Positions 45,026 to 53,309 of a stretch of DNA of 64,000 bases are shown one piece after another. The notes under the pieces were generated by a model. It saw only the letters and a program-made list of their open reading frames with translations, was not told the DNA's origin and searched no databases. This DNA is from UBA6623 sp965217195. GTDB taxonomy: Bacteria > Acidobacteriota > Terriglobia > Bryobacterales > UBA6623. Location of the stretch: NCBI GenBank assembly GCA_965217195.1, contig CBDCHL010000005.1:992001-1056000 (forward strand), given 5' to 3'. The first letter of the stretch is position 1, and each line of letters opens with the position of its first letter. A program made the translations under genes and the position numbers.

Positions 45026-46654
45026 CTATCCCTTTCGCCGATGTTTCAGAAGATTCGAAACTACAGTTCCTTGTGGAGTGATCCGGTGATGTTGGAGTTC
45101 GCCGCCCATTAGTCCGATCAGCCGGCCCCGGCACCCGATTCCCTTTAAGAATTCCCCGCCTTTGGTCAATCCCATCACGAAAACCGCGGTCGAAAGCGCA
45201 TCGGCTTCGGCTGCGTCCGGAGCCTGAACGGTGGCGCTCAAGATCCTCGCAGTATCGGTCCCGTTTTCGGCGCCTATCGGTAGACCGCTGCGCGGATCGA
45301 TGATGTGGCTGTAGCGTTGGTTTTCGATTACCAACGCCCGCTCGTAGTCCCCCGAAGTCGAAACAGCCCCGTCGCGGACATAGAACGCTGCGGCTTCTCC
45401 ATCGTCGGGCCGAAGGGGATCTCGTAGCACAATCCGCCATCCGCGGCCCTCGCGGTCAGTGCCCAGCGCGTAGACCGTGCTTGTTCCGGCGCTGAGAAAT
45501 GCGTTACGGATGCCGCGTTCCCGGAGTGCTTCAACCGCTCGGTCGAGCGCCCAACCTTTTCCGATGGCCCCGAAATTGACTTGTACTCCGGCATCGCGAA
45601 AACGCACTCGGCCGTCGTCGAGCAACTCAATGTTTCGCCAGCCTACGCGGCGCACGGCTTCCTGAAGCTCCTCACCGGTCGGTGGTAGGTCAGCCTGCTC
45701 AGCCGACTTCCACAATTGGACGAGTGGCGCGGCCGTGACGTCAAAAGCACCGCCTGAGATTTCGGCGAAGTGCCGGGAGAGTGCCAGGATGTCGTAGAGT
45801 CCTCGAGGGACCGCGACGGGCCTCGCGCCCGCCTCGCGATTTAAGCGCGCCAGGGCGTTGTCTTCGCGGTAGTGGCTCAGCAGCTCGTCCGAGGCGCGGA
45901 TTTCGTCAAAGGCCGCCTCGAAGGCTTCCGCTGTCGCTTCGCGATCTTTCCCGTAGCCACGAATCTCGAAGATGGTGCCCATGAGGTAATGGGCACGCTG
46001 GACGAAATGTTCGTGTTCGGCGGGTGAGGTGGTCCCTTTGGCCGCGGGTCTGGAGGAGGCCCCGGCCGGCAAGAGTGGGTTCCCGTAGATCTCTTCGAGG
46101 AATGCTAGGGCTTTGCGGACTCCTTTGCTCATTGCCCGCACAGACAACGTCGCCCCGGAGATGTTCTTGATGTCGCGCCGGGCGGCGATGGGGTTGTCGA
46201 GGTTTTTCCGAGCGAACTGTTTGAGAAAGGCCCGGTGCCGCACTTCGCCGCCGATCGGCTCGCGATACATCATCACGGAAACATCTTTCACGACACGGTC
46301 TGGTGTGGTTGCGACTATGAAGGTAATCGGTCGATGTTTCCCGATTTCCTCGCAAACCACCGCGTACCCGATGACCTCATCCTCTTTGTAGGCGGTGAAA
46401 CTGATGTAGAAAGGCTCCCAAATACTCGGCTTCATCCGCCCAATGCGCTCTTTCATGCGTCGCCGCAGAGATTCGTCGGAGGGAACATCTTTACGCTCGA
46501 TGCGGTCGGCGCTGGGAAACATCACCTTCGGCGCTTCTTGGAGGCTGAGATAGACATCGACCTTTTCGGCCGTCAACACGGGCGATGCGAGGCACAGCGC
46601 GGAGGCGGCCGCGACGACCAACCCTCGAACGCTCATTCCGATCGCCGCTCTCAT
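45026..46654 (-). CDS. Fusion of FMN-binding domain and ApbE FAD:protein FMN transferase
   Basis: The 542-residue protein has a signal peptide. Residues about 80-190 form an NqrC/RnfG-like FMN_bind domain with the flavinylation motif SGATLS (166-171). Residues about 220-530 form an ApbE domain (YLMGTIFEIRG, VNFGAIGKGWALD near 359-371, HIIDPRSGLPIG at 450-461, and an ADALSTA segment). ApbE attaches FMN to a Ser/Thr of the motif, so enzyme and acceptor are joined in one chain. The acceptor position is Ser171 where NqrC and RnfG have Thr. The ATG at 46654, 8 bases after the porin stop and with GAGGGA upstream, is preferred to TTG 46672. Periplasmic. Confidence 0.92.
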   Translation of the reverse strand: MRAAIGMSVRGLVVAAASALCLASPVLTAEKVDVYLSLQEAPKVMFPSADRIERKDVPSDESLRRRMKERIGRMKPSIWEPFYISFTAYKEDEVIGYAVVCEEIGKHRPITFIVATTPDRVVKDVSVMMYREPIGGEVRHRAFLKQFARKNLDNPIAARRDIKNISGATLSVRAMSKGVRKALAFLEEIYGNPLLPAGASSRPAAKGTTSPAEHEHFVQRAHYLMGTIFEIRGYGKDREATAEAFEAAFDEIRASDELLSHYREDNALARLNREAGARPVAVPRGLYDILALSRHFAEISGGAFDVTAAPLVQLWKSAEQADLPPTGEELQEAVRRVGWRNIELLDDGRVRFRDAGVQVNFGAIGKGWALDRAVEALRERGIRNAFLSAGTSTVYALGTDREGRGWRIVLRDPLRPDDGEAAAFYVRDGAVSTSGDYERALVIENQRYSHIIDPRSGLPIGAENGTDTARILSATVQAPDAAEADALSTAVFVMGLTKGGEFLKGIGCRGRLIGLMGGELQHHRITPQGTVVSNLLKHRRKG

Positions 46655-46661
46655 GATTCCC

Positions 46662-48449
46662 TCAGAACCCAAACGCCGTCCCCATCACAAAGCTGTCGAA
46701 AGACCTGTCGCGTAGGGGATCGGTACCCACCGGTCGTGGCGAAATCAGTTGGCCCCCCGAAGTTCTCCGGTTGTGTTCCCACGCGGCGGAAAACACTACC
46801 GAAGGCGTTGGGCGATAGGCCAAACCGAGTGACAGTCTCATCTGCGCCAAATCCTCGGTGTCGAGCCGTGTGATTTGCCCTCCCCTGAAATCGAACCCCG
46901 TCAAGAAGTCAGCGAACTTGACGCGCTCCAGCCGAACGATTGGGATCAGCTCGGGGTCCCCGAAGCCACGACCCAAGAAACTGTCATTCAGCCATTTGGG
47001 GCGGGTTCGGTATTTGAAGTCGACCCAAAAGCCGTTGCGGCTGTTCGTGAACGGTCCTTTGAACCCACCTTCGAGCTCGGTTTCGAGGCCTGCCGTCTCC
47101 GCGCTCGTCGTCTTGGCAACAGCGTCGACCATTTGCCGTCCCATGTCGCTGAGCACGTCACGCATCGCGCCGAAGTTCGTAAAGATGTACTCGCCCTCGA
47201 TCTCAAAATTCCCGAGCGTGGTCTTTCCGTCGAACGCCAGGGTGTTGACCCAGCCGTCCTGCAGCAGATAATCCGGGGTGTATTCCCCGTGATAGCCGGA
47301 GAAGGCGAACTCATGCCCCAGGCGGGGTCGAAACGCCGTGCGCCAGGTCAAGGCATTGGCGGTATTGGTTCCGTTGAACGCGCCGTTTGAAAACGAAAGC
47401 TCCGGCTCGAGCTCAAGCAGGTTGCGGCCCTCGCGCAGAGAGACGACTTCTTCCATCGCAAAATCCAGTTGCGCGCCGTTGACGACGTACACCTGGTAGT
47501 CGAAAAAACCCTCTCCCCAGGGGATGTTGCCAACGACGCCGGCACCCAGTTCTCGCCACGCCGATTTCACCGGCAAAGCCGGGCCGCCCCGAACCGCCAG
47601 CGGCCGGCGGGGCAGGTCCCAGTAGTTGTCTTCGTGGAGTAGATTGAAGCGGCCGACCGGAGGCAGCACAACCCCCATGCGGGCGCCGATCATGTCGTTG
47701 AAATCAAATTGCGCCCACGCTTGCTCGACGGCGAGTTCGCCGCCGCTGGTGCCTTCGACTTCTTGAATGAAACGCACCCCGGCGCGATTGCGTGCGATGC
47801 GTCCGCGATTTTCGGGAATGGCGTTTCTCTCGATCTCAATGTTGTTAAGGCGTTCCATCTCGACTTCGGCGTAGAACCGCAACCGATCGGTAGGGGCCGC
47901 GTCGAGCGTGACCACAAACCGCCGAAAATCGAACGAGTCGAAGCTCCGCTTTAGGCGCGGCAAGTTGCCGACCCGCGGTCCCGGGTCAATGTTGTTGGTT
48001 TCGAATCGAAACGATCCGTAGCCCCCGATCTTGACCGAGTCGCCGAACAAGCCGGTCCCGGGGCCCAAAGCGGAACCGGGGCGAGGGTGCTTCTCGGCTG
48101 TGAGGCTGTCGTACAACCCGCCCGTTCCGACGGTTGGAGACGTCGTCGGCCCGTGAGCGGACCTCGGGGCGGGAGTCTGAGGCGCAACCGCGCGGGTCCG
48201 CTGCAGCGCGGTTGCCGAAAAGGCGGCTTTGCGAAGAGCCGCAAGCTCCTCGATTTGCCGATGGACCTCCGCTAACTTTGATCGCAGTTCCTCAATCTGT
48301 TGATCGATGGCCACGACGGCCTTCGCGACCGAGGGCTGCTCCGTCTCGGGACGCCCGACCTCGCTTCCTTGCGCCCCGCCTTGCAGGAAGACGGAGACAA
48401 GGAAGCTCGCCAGCCATGGTCCTCCCGTGCTCCCCTCTTTCGTCCACAT
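46662..48449 (-). CDS. Outer-membrane porin-like protein with N-terminal coiled coil
   Basis: The 595-residue protein has a signal sequence (PWLASFLVSVFLQGGAQG) and a short coiled coil (VVAIDQQIEELRSKLAEVHRQIEEL), as in porins that trimerise or bind peptidoglycan through a coil. A barrel of alternating strands follows (VKIGGYGSFRFETNN, RFVVTLDAAPTDRLRFYAEVEMER). The barrel ends in FVMGTAFGF with a terminal Phe, the outer-membrane assembly signal. It starts the operon with the FMN_bind-ApbE and PepSY genes. The start at 48449 (ATG) is favoured; an in-frame TTG at 48485 is possible. Transported substrate unknown. Confidence 0.82.
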   Translation of the reverse strand: MWTKEGSTGGPWLASFLVSVFLQGGAQGSEVGRPETEQPSVAKAVVAIDQQIEELRSKLAEVHRQIEELAALRKAAFSATALQRTRAVAPQTPAPRSAHGPTTSPTVGTGGLYDSLTAEKHPRPGSALGPGTGLFGDSVKIGGYGSFRFETNNIDPGPRVGNLPRLKRSFDSFDFRRFVVTLDAAPTDRLRFYAEVEMERLNNIEIERNAIPENRGRIARNRAGVRFIQEVEGTSGGELAVEQAWAQFDFNDMIGARMGVVLPPVGRFNLLHEDNYWDLPRRPLAVRGGPALPVKSAWRELGAGVVGNIPWGEGFFDYQVYVVNGAQLDFAMEEVVSLREGRNLLELEPELSFSNGAFNGTNTANALTWRTAFRPRLGHEFAFSGYHGEYTPDYLLQDGWVNTLAFDGKTTLGNFEIEGEYIFTNFGAMRDVLSDMGRQMVDAVAKTTSAETAGLETELEGGFKGPFTNSRNGFWVDFKYRTRPKWLNDSFLGRGFGDPELIPIVRLERVKFADFLTGFDFRGGQITRLDTEDLAQMRLSLGLAYRPTPSVVFSAAWEHNRRTSGGQLISPRPVGTDPLRDRSFDSFVMGTAFGF

Positions 48450-48511
48450 GATCAAGGAACCAATCGGAAGTTTGCGGACGGTCAAAGCCGACCCGCAAGC
48501 GCTTTCTCAAA

Positions 48512-48526
48512 TGCAACTCAGTTGCA
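48512..48526. promoter_or_regulatory. Operator candidate 1, perfect palindrome
   Basis: TGCAACT-C-AGTTGCA is a perfect 7-1-7 inverted repeat, the geometry used by Fur-family regulators, though the bases differ from the E. coli Fur box. It lies about 12-26 bases downstream of the predicted transcription start. Confidence 0.65.
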
Positions 48527-48544
48527 ACTAGACGGTCTTCCACA

Positions 48545-48573
48545 AAGATACCAAACTTGCAACTCAGTGTCAA
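48545..48573 (-). promoter_or_regulatory. Sigma-70-type promoter of the porin operon
   Basis: On the minus strand TTGACA (48573-48568) is followed by exactly 17 bases and TATCTT (48550-48545). The -35 is perfect and the -10 matches 4 of 6. The predicted start is near 48538, about 90 bases before the ATG. Confidence 0.65.
48558..48572. promoter_or_regulatory. Operator candidate 2 overlapping the -35
   Basis: TGCAACT-C-AGTGTCA matches site 1 except for three bases in the right arm. It covers the spacer and most of the -35 element, so a bound protein would block RNA polymerase. Confidence 0.6.
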
Positions 48574-48688
48574 CTGGAAAAACAGATTCGTCTCAAACTA
48601 TTTTCTGTAGGTCCTAATATACCAATGATTCAATAACTTATGCGCTAAACAACAGATCTTCCGTGAGGATGTAGAGAGGCTCAAGGTA

Positions 48689-48703
48689 TGCAACTGAGTT
48701 ACG
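48689..48703. promoter_or_regulatory. Operator candidate 3
   Basis: TGCAACT-G-AGTTACG matches the left arm of site 1 exactly and most of the right arm. It is about 150 bases upstream of the promoter. Confidence 0.4.
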
Positions 48704-48744
48704 AATAGAGTCGTTAGCTCGGCGACTAGAAACGCACTGGTGTT

Positions 48745-48759
48745 GCAATTGACTTACGA
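48745..48759. promoter_or_regulatory. Operator candidate 4
   Basis: TGCAATT-G-ACTTACG matches site 3 at 13 of 15 positions. Together sites 3 and 4 form a second pair with the right arm ending in TTACG. Confidence 0.35.
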
Positions 48760-48892
48760 ACACGCAGACAGCACTCAGGGTCCCGGCGAGTCAGGGGCGG
48801 TGAAAAAATGGGGACTGAACCGAGCGCCGACCGAATAAGTTCCATTGAATCAGTAGCTGCATCGGGCGCGAAGTGGACTGTACCCGATTTTT

Positions 48893-50098
48893 TCACTGCC
48901 CCTCAGCAGCGGGCTCTGATGAAGTGCCGCGCAGACTCGGGTGCGCGAACAAGTGGTCGAGGCCGGCTGTAAACACCTCTGTCGGCGTAATCAGGCTGAG
49001 CACCAGATGGGCTCCGGTGGGGAAATCGTAGAACCCGCCGGGGTGGACAAGGACTCCGTGGTTTTCGAGCAAATCGAGCGCGCAGTCCTCGTCGCTTTGT
49101 ATCGAGGGTATCCGCAAGACGGCGTACCAGCCACCCTCGGTTGTCAGACGACGACTTGGGCTTTCGGTGTCGAGCCTGAAATCGAGAAGATCGCTGTTTT
49201 CTCGGATGCGTTGTAGAATTTGTGGACGAATCGAGTCGCCTTGCTTTATCAGCGCCGCCGCCGCACACTGTACCGGCGTGCCGACCGCGAGATAGGTGTC
49301 GGCGATGATTTCCAGCCTTGCGAGCGCTTCGGAGAGTAGGTCCGCGGGGCCGCCGACCACGATCCAACCGAGTTTCATCTGTGGCAGGGCGGCGCTCTTC
49401 GAAAGCCCACTGAGGGTGAACGTAAGACACTCCGTCACGGACGCGGCACTCGGTGCCCGTGACTGGTCCGCAGTCCATGTGAAGTCAGCGAACACTTCGT
49501 CGACAACCAAGGCGAGCCGGTAGCGGCGGCAAAGGTCGACCGCCCCGTCAATTTCATCATCTTTCAGGAAGTAGCCGACAGGATTGTTCGGACTGACGAC
49601 AACGAGCACGCGACTTCGCGGCGTGATCGCGCGTTCCACGGCATCGATATCGAGGCGCCATCCGCGGTCGTAGGCGAGCGGAAAACGCACCAACCCTACG
49701 TCGCCGAGGTCGGCAAGAAAATCGAGCAGCGGATACCCCGGGGCCGCCGTCAAGACTTCATCGCCCGGACTGGCGAGCAACCGAAAAAGATGCGAGTAGG
49801 CTTCGCTTGTGCCGCTGGTTAGGACGATCTGCCCGGGTGAAACCGACACCCCGCGCCTTTCGTAGTACGCGGCAACCGCCTCCCGCGCCCGTGCCGTACC
49901 AAACGGTGATGGTTCGTAGCCCAGGATTGCCGGCTCGGCGAGCGCGGCGCGAATTTCGGCCCCGGGGTAGTCGAATCCGCAACGCGTCGGGTTCGACTCG
50001 GTCAGATCAATCACGGGCAAGCCCTGCTCACGCCGCGCCCGCAGCGCCCTCGTCAACTGATTCGGCGACCGATCCCAGTCAGTTCGGTTGGAAAACAT
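48893..50098 (-). CDS. PLP-dependent aminotransferase, class I/II
   Basis: The 401-residue protein is a fold-type I aminotransferase. Asn172 and Asp200 contact the cofactor, Lys234 in SGLSKSAALPQMKLGW forms the Schiff base, and SNPTR and GYEPSPFG near the N terminus are substrate-side motifs of the family. The substrate is unknown; relatives act on alanine, aspartate or aromatic amino acids. It is in the same direction as the porin operon but separated from it by 443 bases. Confidence 0.9.
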   Translation of the reverse strand: MFSNRTDWDRSPNQLTRALRARREQGLPVIDLTESNPTRCGFDYPGAEIRAALAEPAILGYEPSPFGTARAREAVAAYYERRGVSVSPGQIVLTSGTSEAYSHLFRLLASPGDEVLTAAPGYPLLDFLADLGDVGLVRFPLAYDRGWRLDIDAVERAITPRSRVLVVVSPNNPVGYFLKDDEIDGAVDLCRRYRLALVVDEVFADFTWTADQSRAPSAASVTECLTFTLSGLSKSAALPQMKLGWIVVGGPADLLSEALARLEIIADTYLAVGTPVQCAAAALIKQGDSIRPQILQRIRENSDLLDFRLDTESPSRRLTTEGGWYAVLRIPSIQSDEDCALDLLENHGVLVHPGGFYDFPTGAHLVLSLITPTEVFTAGLDHLFAHPSLRGTSSEPAAEGQ

Positions 50099-50216
50099 GC
50101 GTTGCCGCTTCAGCAGTCTTCAGCCTGCCTGTTGTAGGTCGATAGTAGAGGATATCTAGTAGCATTGGTAGGGAGAGAGACACCGCGCCGAAACTCGCGA
50201 ATCCGAAAGCCGCACC

Positions 50217-51305
50217 ATGACCCGAACCCACGTCAGCTACGGCCTTCTGGTCGTTATGTTCCTCGTCTTCGCCCTGGGCGAATTCGTCGATTTTCACGAC
50301 ATTTACGCCATCCCGTTCTTGATCGCGGCAGTCGGTGTGTTGGTGGTCAACCGTCAATGGAAAGGCTGGGCTATCGCGGCCGTGTTCGTCGGCGTGGCGC
50401 TTTTTTGGTCGCGGGGGGATCAACGCGGCTGTTCGACCTGGTGGCGGACACGCTATGTCGTTGACAAGGTAGCAGGTCAGCAGCCTTACGTCGCTTGGGA
50501 TGACATTTGGTACGCGGCGCTCGACCGCGGCCACTGCTTCTTTCCCGAAGGCCGGGACAGCGAGCTGCTGGAATCCCTTACCTTGCTTGCCGAAGAGGAG
50601 ATCGGAGGACACCCCTTTCAGCAATACCGAACCCAGCTCGGAGATTTTTGGATCGCGGAGGAAGACGGTCGGGAGTCGCTCGCTTGGCTGATTTGGGAAA
50701 TTGACATCGACGAAACCTATCAGGGAAACGCTGAGACGATTCAACCCGGCGATACGGTCATCGACGCAGGCGCGCATATTGGCGTCTTTTCCCGTTGGGC
50801 CATTAAACGCGGTGCAGCCCGCGTGATTGCCATTGAACCGAATCCGGACAACATCCTAAGCCTGGAACGCAATCTCGCGGCCGAGATTGCCGAAGGAAAA
50901 GTCACGATCGTGAAAGCCGGCGTTTGGAACGAGGAATCCGAACTCGAGCTGAAGCTTCACGACCACATCACGAGCCGACCCACCCTGTTCAACATGGAAG
51001 GAATTTCCCATTCGATCACGGTCCCGGTCAAGCCGCTCGACAGCATCATCGAAGAGCTGGGTCTCGAGCGCGTCGACTTTATCAAGATGGATATCGAGGG
51101 CGCGGAACGCCAAGCGCTCGCCGGCAGCGCGGCTACGATTCGGCGCTTTCAACCGCGCATGGCCGTCTGCACCTATCACATGGACGACGACCCGGTCGCC
51201 ATCCCGGAAGCAGCGCTAAGCCTATACTCCGACTATCACATCCACGCCAAAGAAATGGACGTCAACTGGAAAGACACGCGCCCGAAGGTGCTGTTTTTCA
51301 ACTGA
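50217..51305 (+). CDS. FkbM-family methyltransferase with N-terminal membrane helices
   Basis: The 362-residue protein has two or three membrane helices in residues 5-66 (YGLLVVMFLVFALGEFV, IPFLIAAVGVLVV). A linker region is followed by a SAM-dependent FkbM domain (about 170-350): VIDAGAHIGVFSRWA as motif I, IAIEPNPDN as motif II and VDFIKMDIEGAE. FkbM enzymes methylate hydroxyl groups of sugars or polyketides. The membrane anchor is unusual and suggests action at the inner membrane on a lipid- or polymer-linked substrate (inference). Confidence 0.87.
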   Translation: MTRTHVSYGLLVVMFLVFALGEFVDFHDIYAIPFLIAAVGVLVVNRQWKGWAIAAVFVGVALFWSRGDQRGCSTWWRTRYVVDKVAGQQPYVAWDDIWYAALDRGHCFFPEGRDSELLESLTLLAEEEIGGHPFQQYRTQLGDFWIAEEDGRESLAWLIWEIDIDETYQGNAETIQPGDTVIDAGAHIGVFSRWAIKRGAARVIAIEPNPDNILSLERNLAAEIAEGKVTIVKAGVWNEESELELKLHDHITSRPTLFNMEGISHSITVPVKPLDSIIEELGLERVDFIKMDIEGAERQALAGSAATIRRFQPRMAVCTYHMDDDPVAIPEAALSLYSDYHIHAKEMDVNWKDTRPKVLFFN

Positions 51306-51356
51306 CCCGGGTAGGGATAGCCTGCAGGAAGCAGACGCGCGTCGTCTTACCACGTA

Positions 51357-51800
51357 TCAACACAAGGTCGCTTCTTGCCCCTTGCGCGGCTCGGGCTTGG
51401 GAACGGAAGTTAGCGCGTTCATGATCCAGCGTCGAGACTGGGCTGGATCGATTACGTCGTCAAACTCGAAATAGGTCGCCAGGCTGATCGCTTGCCTTTC
51501 TCATACATTTCGGCGACCACCTTGTCGTAGAGGGCTTTCCGTTCGTCGGCGTCTTCGAGCGCCGCCGGCTCCTTGCGATAGCCGAGCTTCACGGCGCCTT
51601 CCAGCCCCATGCCGCCGAGTTCACCGGTCGGCCAGGACACCACAAAAACGGCGTCTTGAAGCTGCCGCCCGCCATCGCTTGCGCTCCAAGCCCAAGAACG
51701 GGACCCGTAACGCTCGATCCGGTCACGTACATGCGACAGACGTGGCGCACCAACGCGGTCTTTCCACCTCGGGTCCCATAGAGGAAATCTTACCGTGCTT
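51357..51800 (-). pseudogene. Acyl-CoA carboxylase carboxyltransferase, 3'-end relic
   Basis: Only the last 130-140 codons remain. Conserved carboxyltransferase blocks appear in order but in different frames: MGPEVE, then KTALVRHVCRMYVTGSSVT, then GLGAQAMAGG, then FQDAVFVVSWPTGELGGMG, then YEKGKAISLATYFEFDDV. At least three frameshifts are needed. The intact gene would encode the beta-type subunit that carboxylates acetyl- or propionyl-CoA. The 5' part is absent. It sits 51 bases beyond the FkbM gene end. Confidence 0.8.
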
Positions 51801-51999
51801 GAAAGCCACGGCATCAAATGACGCCGTCGCCCGGCGCTCGGCTGTTGGGTGTTGCGCCCTGTCACGCCCGCGGCAGATGTCCGACGAGAACATCGGCAAT
51901 CAGCGAAAAGACTCGAAAGCAACGTGAACGGCCCGCCGGCCGTCTCTTGTTCACGAGCTTCAGCGCGGCCCCCGGCTGCTATGCTCCGAACAGAAGCTA

Positions 52000-52818
52000 A
52001 TGCAGCACTTTGTTCTCAAATTCGCCCCCGTCGTCTTGCTGATCGTAGTACTTGCGGGATGTACTGCCGCACCCCCGGGCACGGAGTTTTGGAACCAGGC
52101 TCACCGTCAGTTTGAAAAGGGGGACTACGGCGACACGCTGGCTTACTTGAAAGACCTTCTCTCTCATGAAACCGACTATGCCGAACGTGCGTCGGCTTGG
52201 AAGGTCGTGATCCTAGGGGCCATGACGCGCGCCGCGATGGAGTGGGAGGATGCTTGCGGAGAGGGCGTTTACTTCGTTCCCCAGTGGGAGTCGAGAAGGT
52301 ACAAGATTTGCATTGACCAATACCGCCGCCAGACCAAGACGCGCGTGTTGGCGCTTCTCGACGCTGTGACGGAATTCGAGCAGAAGACCGAGTCTTCGGC
52401 GACCATAGCGCTGGGCTTTCCCCTACCCAATGCGAGTGTCGTCGCGTCGCCGATCCTGCGCCGCATCAAGGTAGGCAACATGCCGGGTGAGGACGTGCTC
52501 GAAGCGGCCGCCGCGAGAACGCTGGAGCGCCATTTCATTCTTCAAACCATGAACGCGGTCGGCGCCGATGACCCCGCCGACGCGAAGAGCCGTTTCGAGT
52601 CTCTTCCCGTAACGGTCGAGAAAGCTCGTTTTCTGTTGGGTGTCGCGCAAACCCTGCAACAAGCCGCCGCCGCCTTCGAACCCGGCCGCCTCGACGACGC
52701 CGCTCGGCGCAAGATGGTTCTCAAGCGAACTCGCGAGTGCCTGCAACCGGCTCTCCAAGGCGCAGACAAAGCCGCTAAAGCCGCCGCGCGTGCCCTGGCG
52801 CGCAAGGCGCGCGGGTAG
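52000..52818 (+). CDS. Hypothetical lipoprotein
   Basis: The 272-residue protein has a lipoprotein signal (VVLLIVVLAGC; lipobox LAGC with Cys20), so it is anchored to a membrane. The rest is mostly helical with an early TPR-like stretch (FWNQAHRQFEKGDYGDTLAYL). The C-terminal 50 residues are Ala-, Lys- and Arg-rich. No family is recognised. TATGCT at 51980-51985 may be the -10. It stands alone after the carboxyltransferase relic. Confidence 0.75.
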   Translation: MQHFVLKFAPVVLLIVVLAGCTAAPPGTEFWNQAHRQFEKGDYGDTLAYLKDLLSHETDYAERASAWKVVILGAMTRAAMEWEDACGEGVYFVPQWESRRYKICIDQYRRQTKTRVLALLDAVTEFEQKTESSATIALGFPLPNASVVASPILRRIKVGNMPGEDVLEAAAARTLERHFILQTMNAVGADDPADAKSRFESLPVTVEKARFLLGVAQTLQQAAAAFEPGRLDDAARRKMVLKRTRECLQPALQGADKAAKAAARALARKARG

Positions 52819-53309
52819 GCGGACGCAGCTTCGCCGGTCTTCCGGGGTCACGCCCGGTACGTGACGTTCCAACTGGCGGAGGTGGCTATCCCGCGTCGGC
52901 GTTACTCAACGATGGACTGAGAAAACTTCATCCTAACGACCGGCCAAGCGCACCACGGCGTTAACGACGGCCTGCTCCACGGAGCGTGCGAAGAAGCCGG
53001 CGTTTCGTTGCAGGTTTCGGCCCCGCGCCGTCTGCGCAACCCCCTAAGCGAATACTACGGGGACCGGGGCCGAGAGGATAAAGTCCGGTTCGAGGTACCG
53101 AAAGGCGAGTATCTGACGACACCCACTTCGGTCCGATCCCCGCTGGACTAATCTTCTCGATCACATGGGCCTGTGACCGGCCCCTGGATCCGGCCCACTC
53201 GCCCTGGGAGGATTTCGCTCCGCCGTCACGTGGGCGCCTAAAGCATTTCGCGGCTTAATGCGATCGATTAAATGTCCCCTTTTTCGTGCACGATGGGATA
53301 ATTAAAACG
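52819..53309. other. Gene-poor stretch with possible transposase tail
   Basis: Around 52841-52920 the plus strand reads RGHARYVTFQLAEVAIPRRR before a stop, similar to my recollection of the C termini of DDE transposases (uncertain). An open 75-codon frame follows to 53151 (TTGQAHHGVNDGLLHGACEE) and is not recognised. No intact gene is seen. Confidence 0.3.
53297..53302 (+). promoter_or_regulatory. -10 element of the nucleotide-sugar dehydrogenase gene, probably leaderless
   Basis: GATAAT ends 8 bases before the ATG at 53310 with no SD between, supporting ATG 53310 over the GTG at 53286. Confidence 0.4.

Larger units (their letters stand above)
48450..48892. other. AT-rich regulatory region upstream of the porin operon
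   Basis: These 443 bases carry no gene and are clearly more AT-rich than the surroundings at about 48540-48760. They hold one promoter and four related TGCAACT-type sites on or near it. Confidence 0.75.

Noticed and set aside
52920..53151. 75-codon open frame after the possible transposase tail
   Set aside because: Protein-like, but no family was recognised and no start codon or SD fits; listed only within the gap entry.
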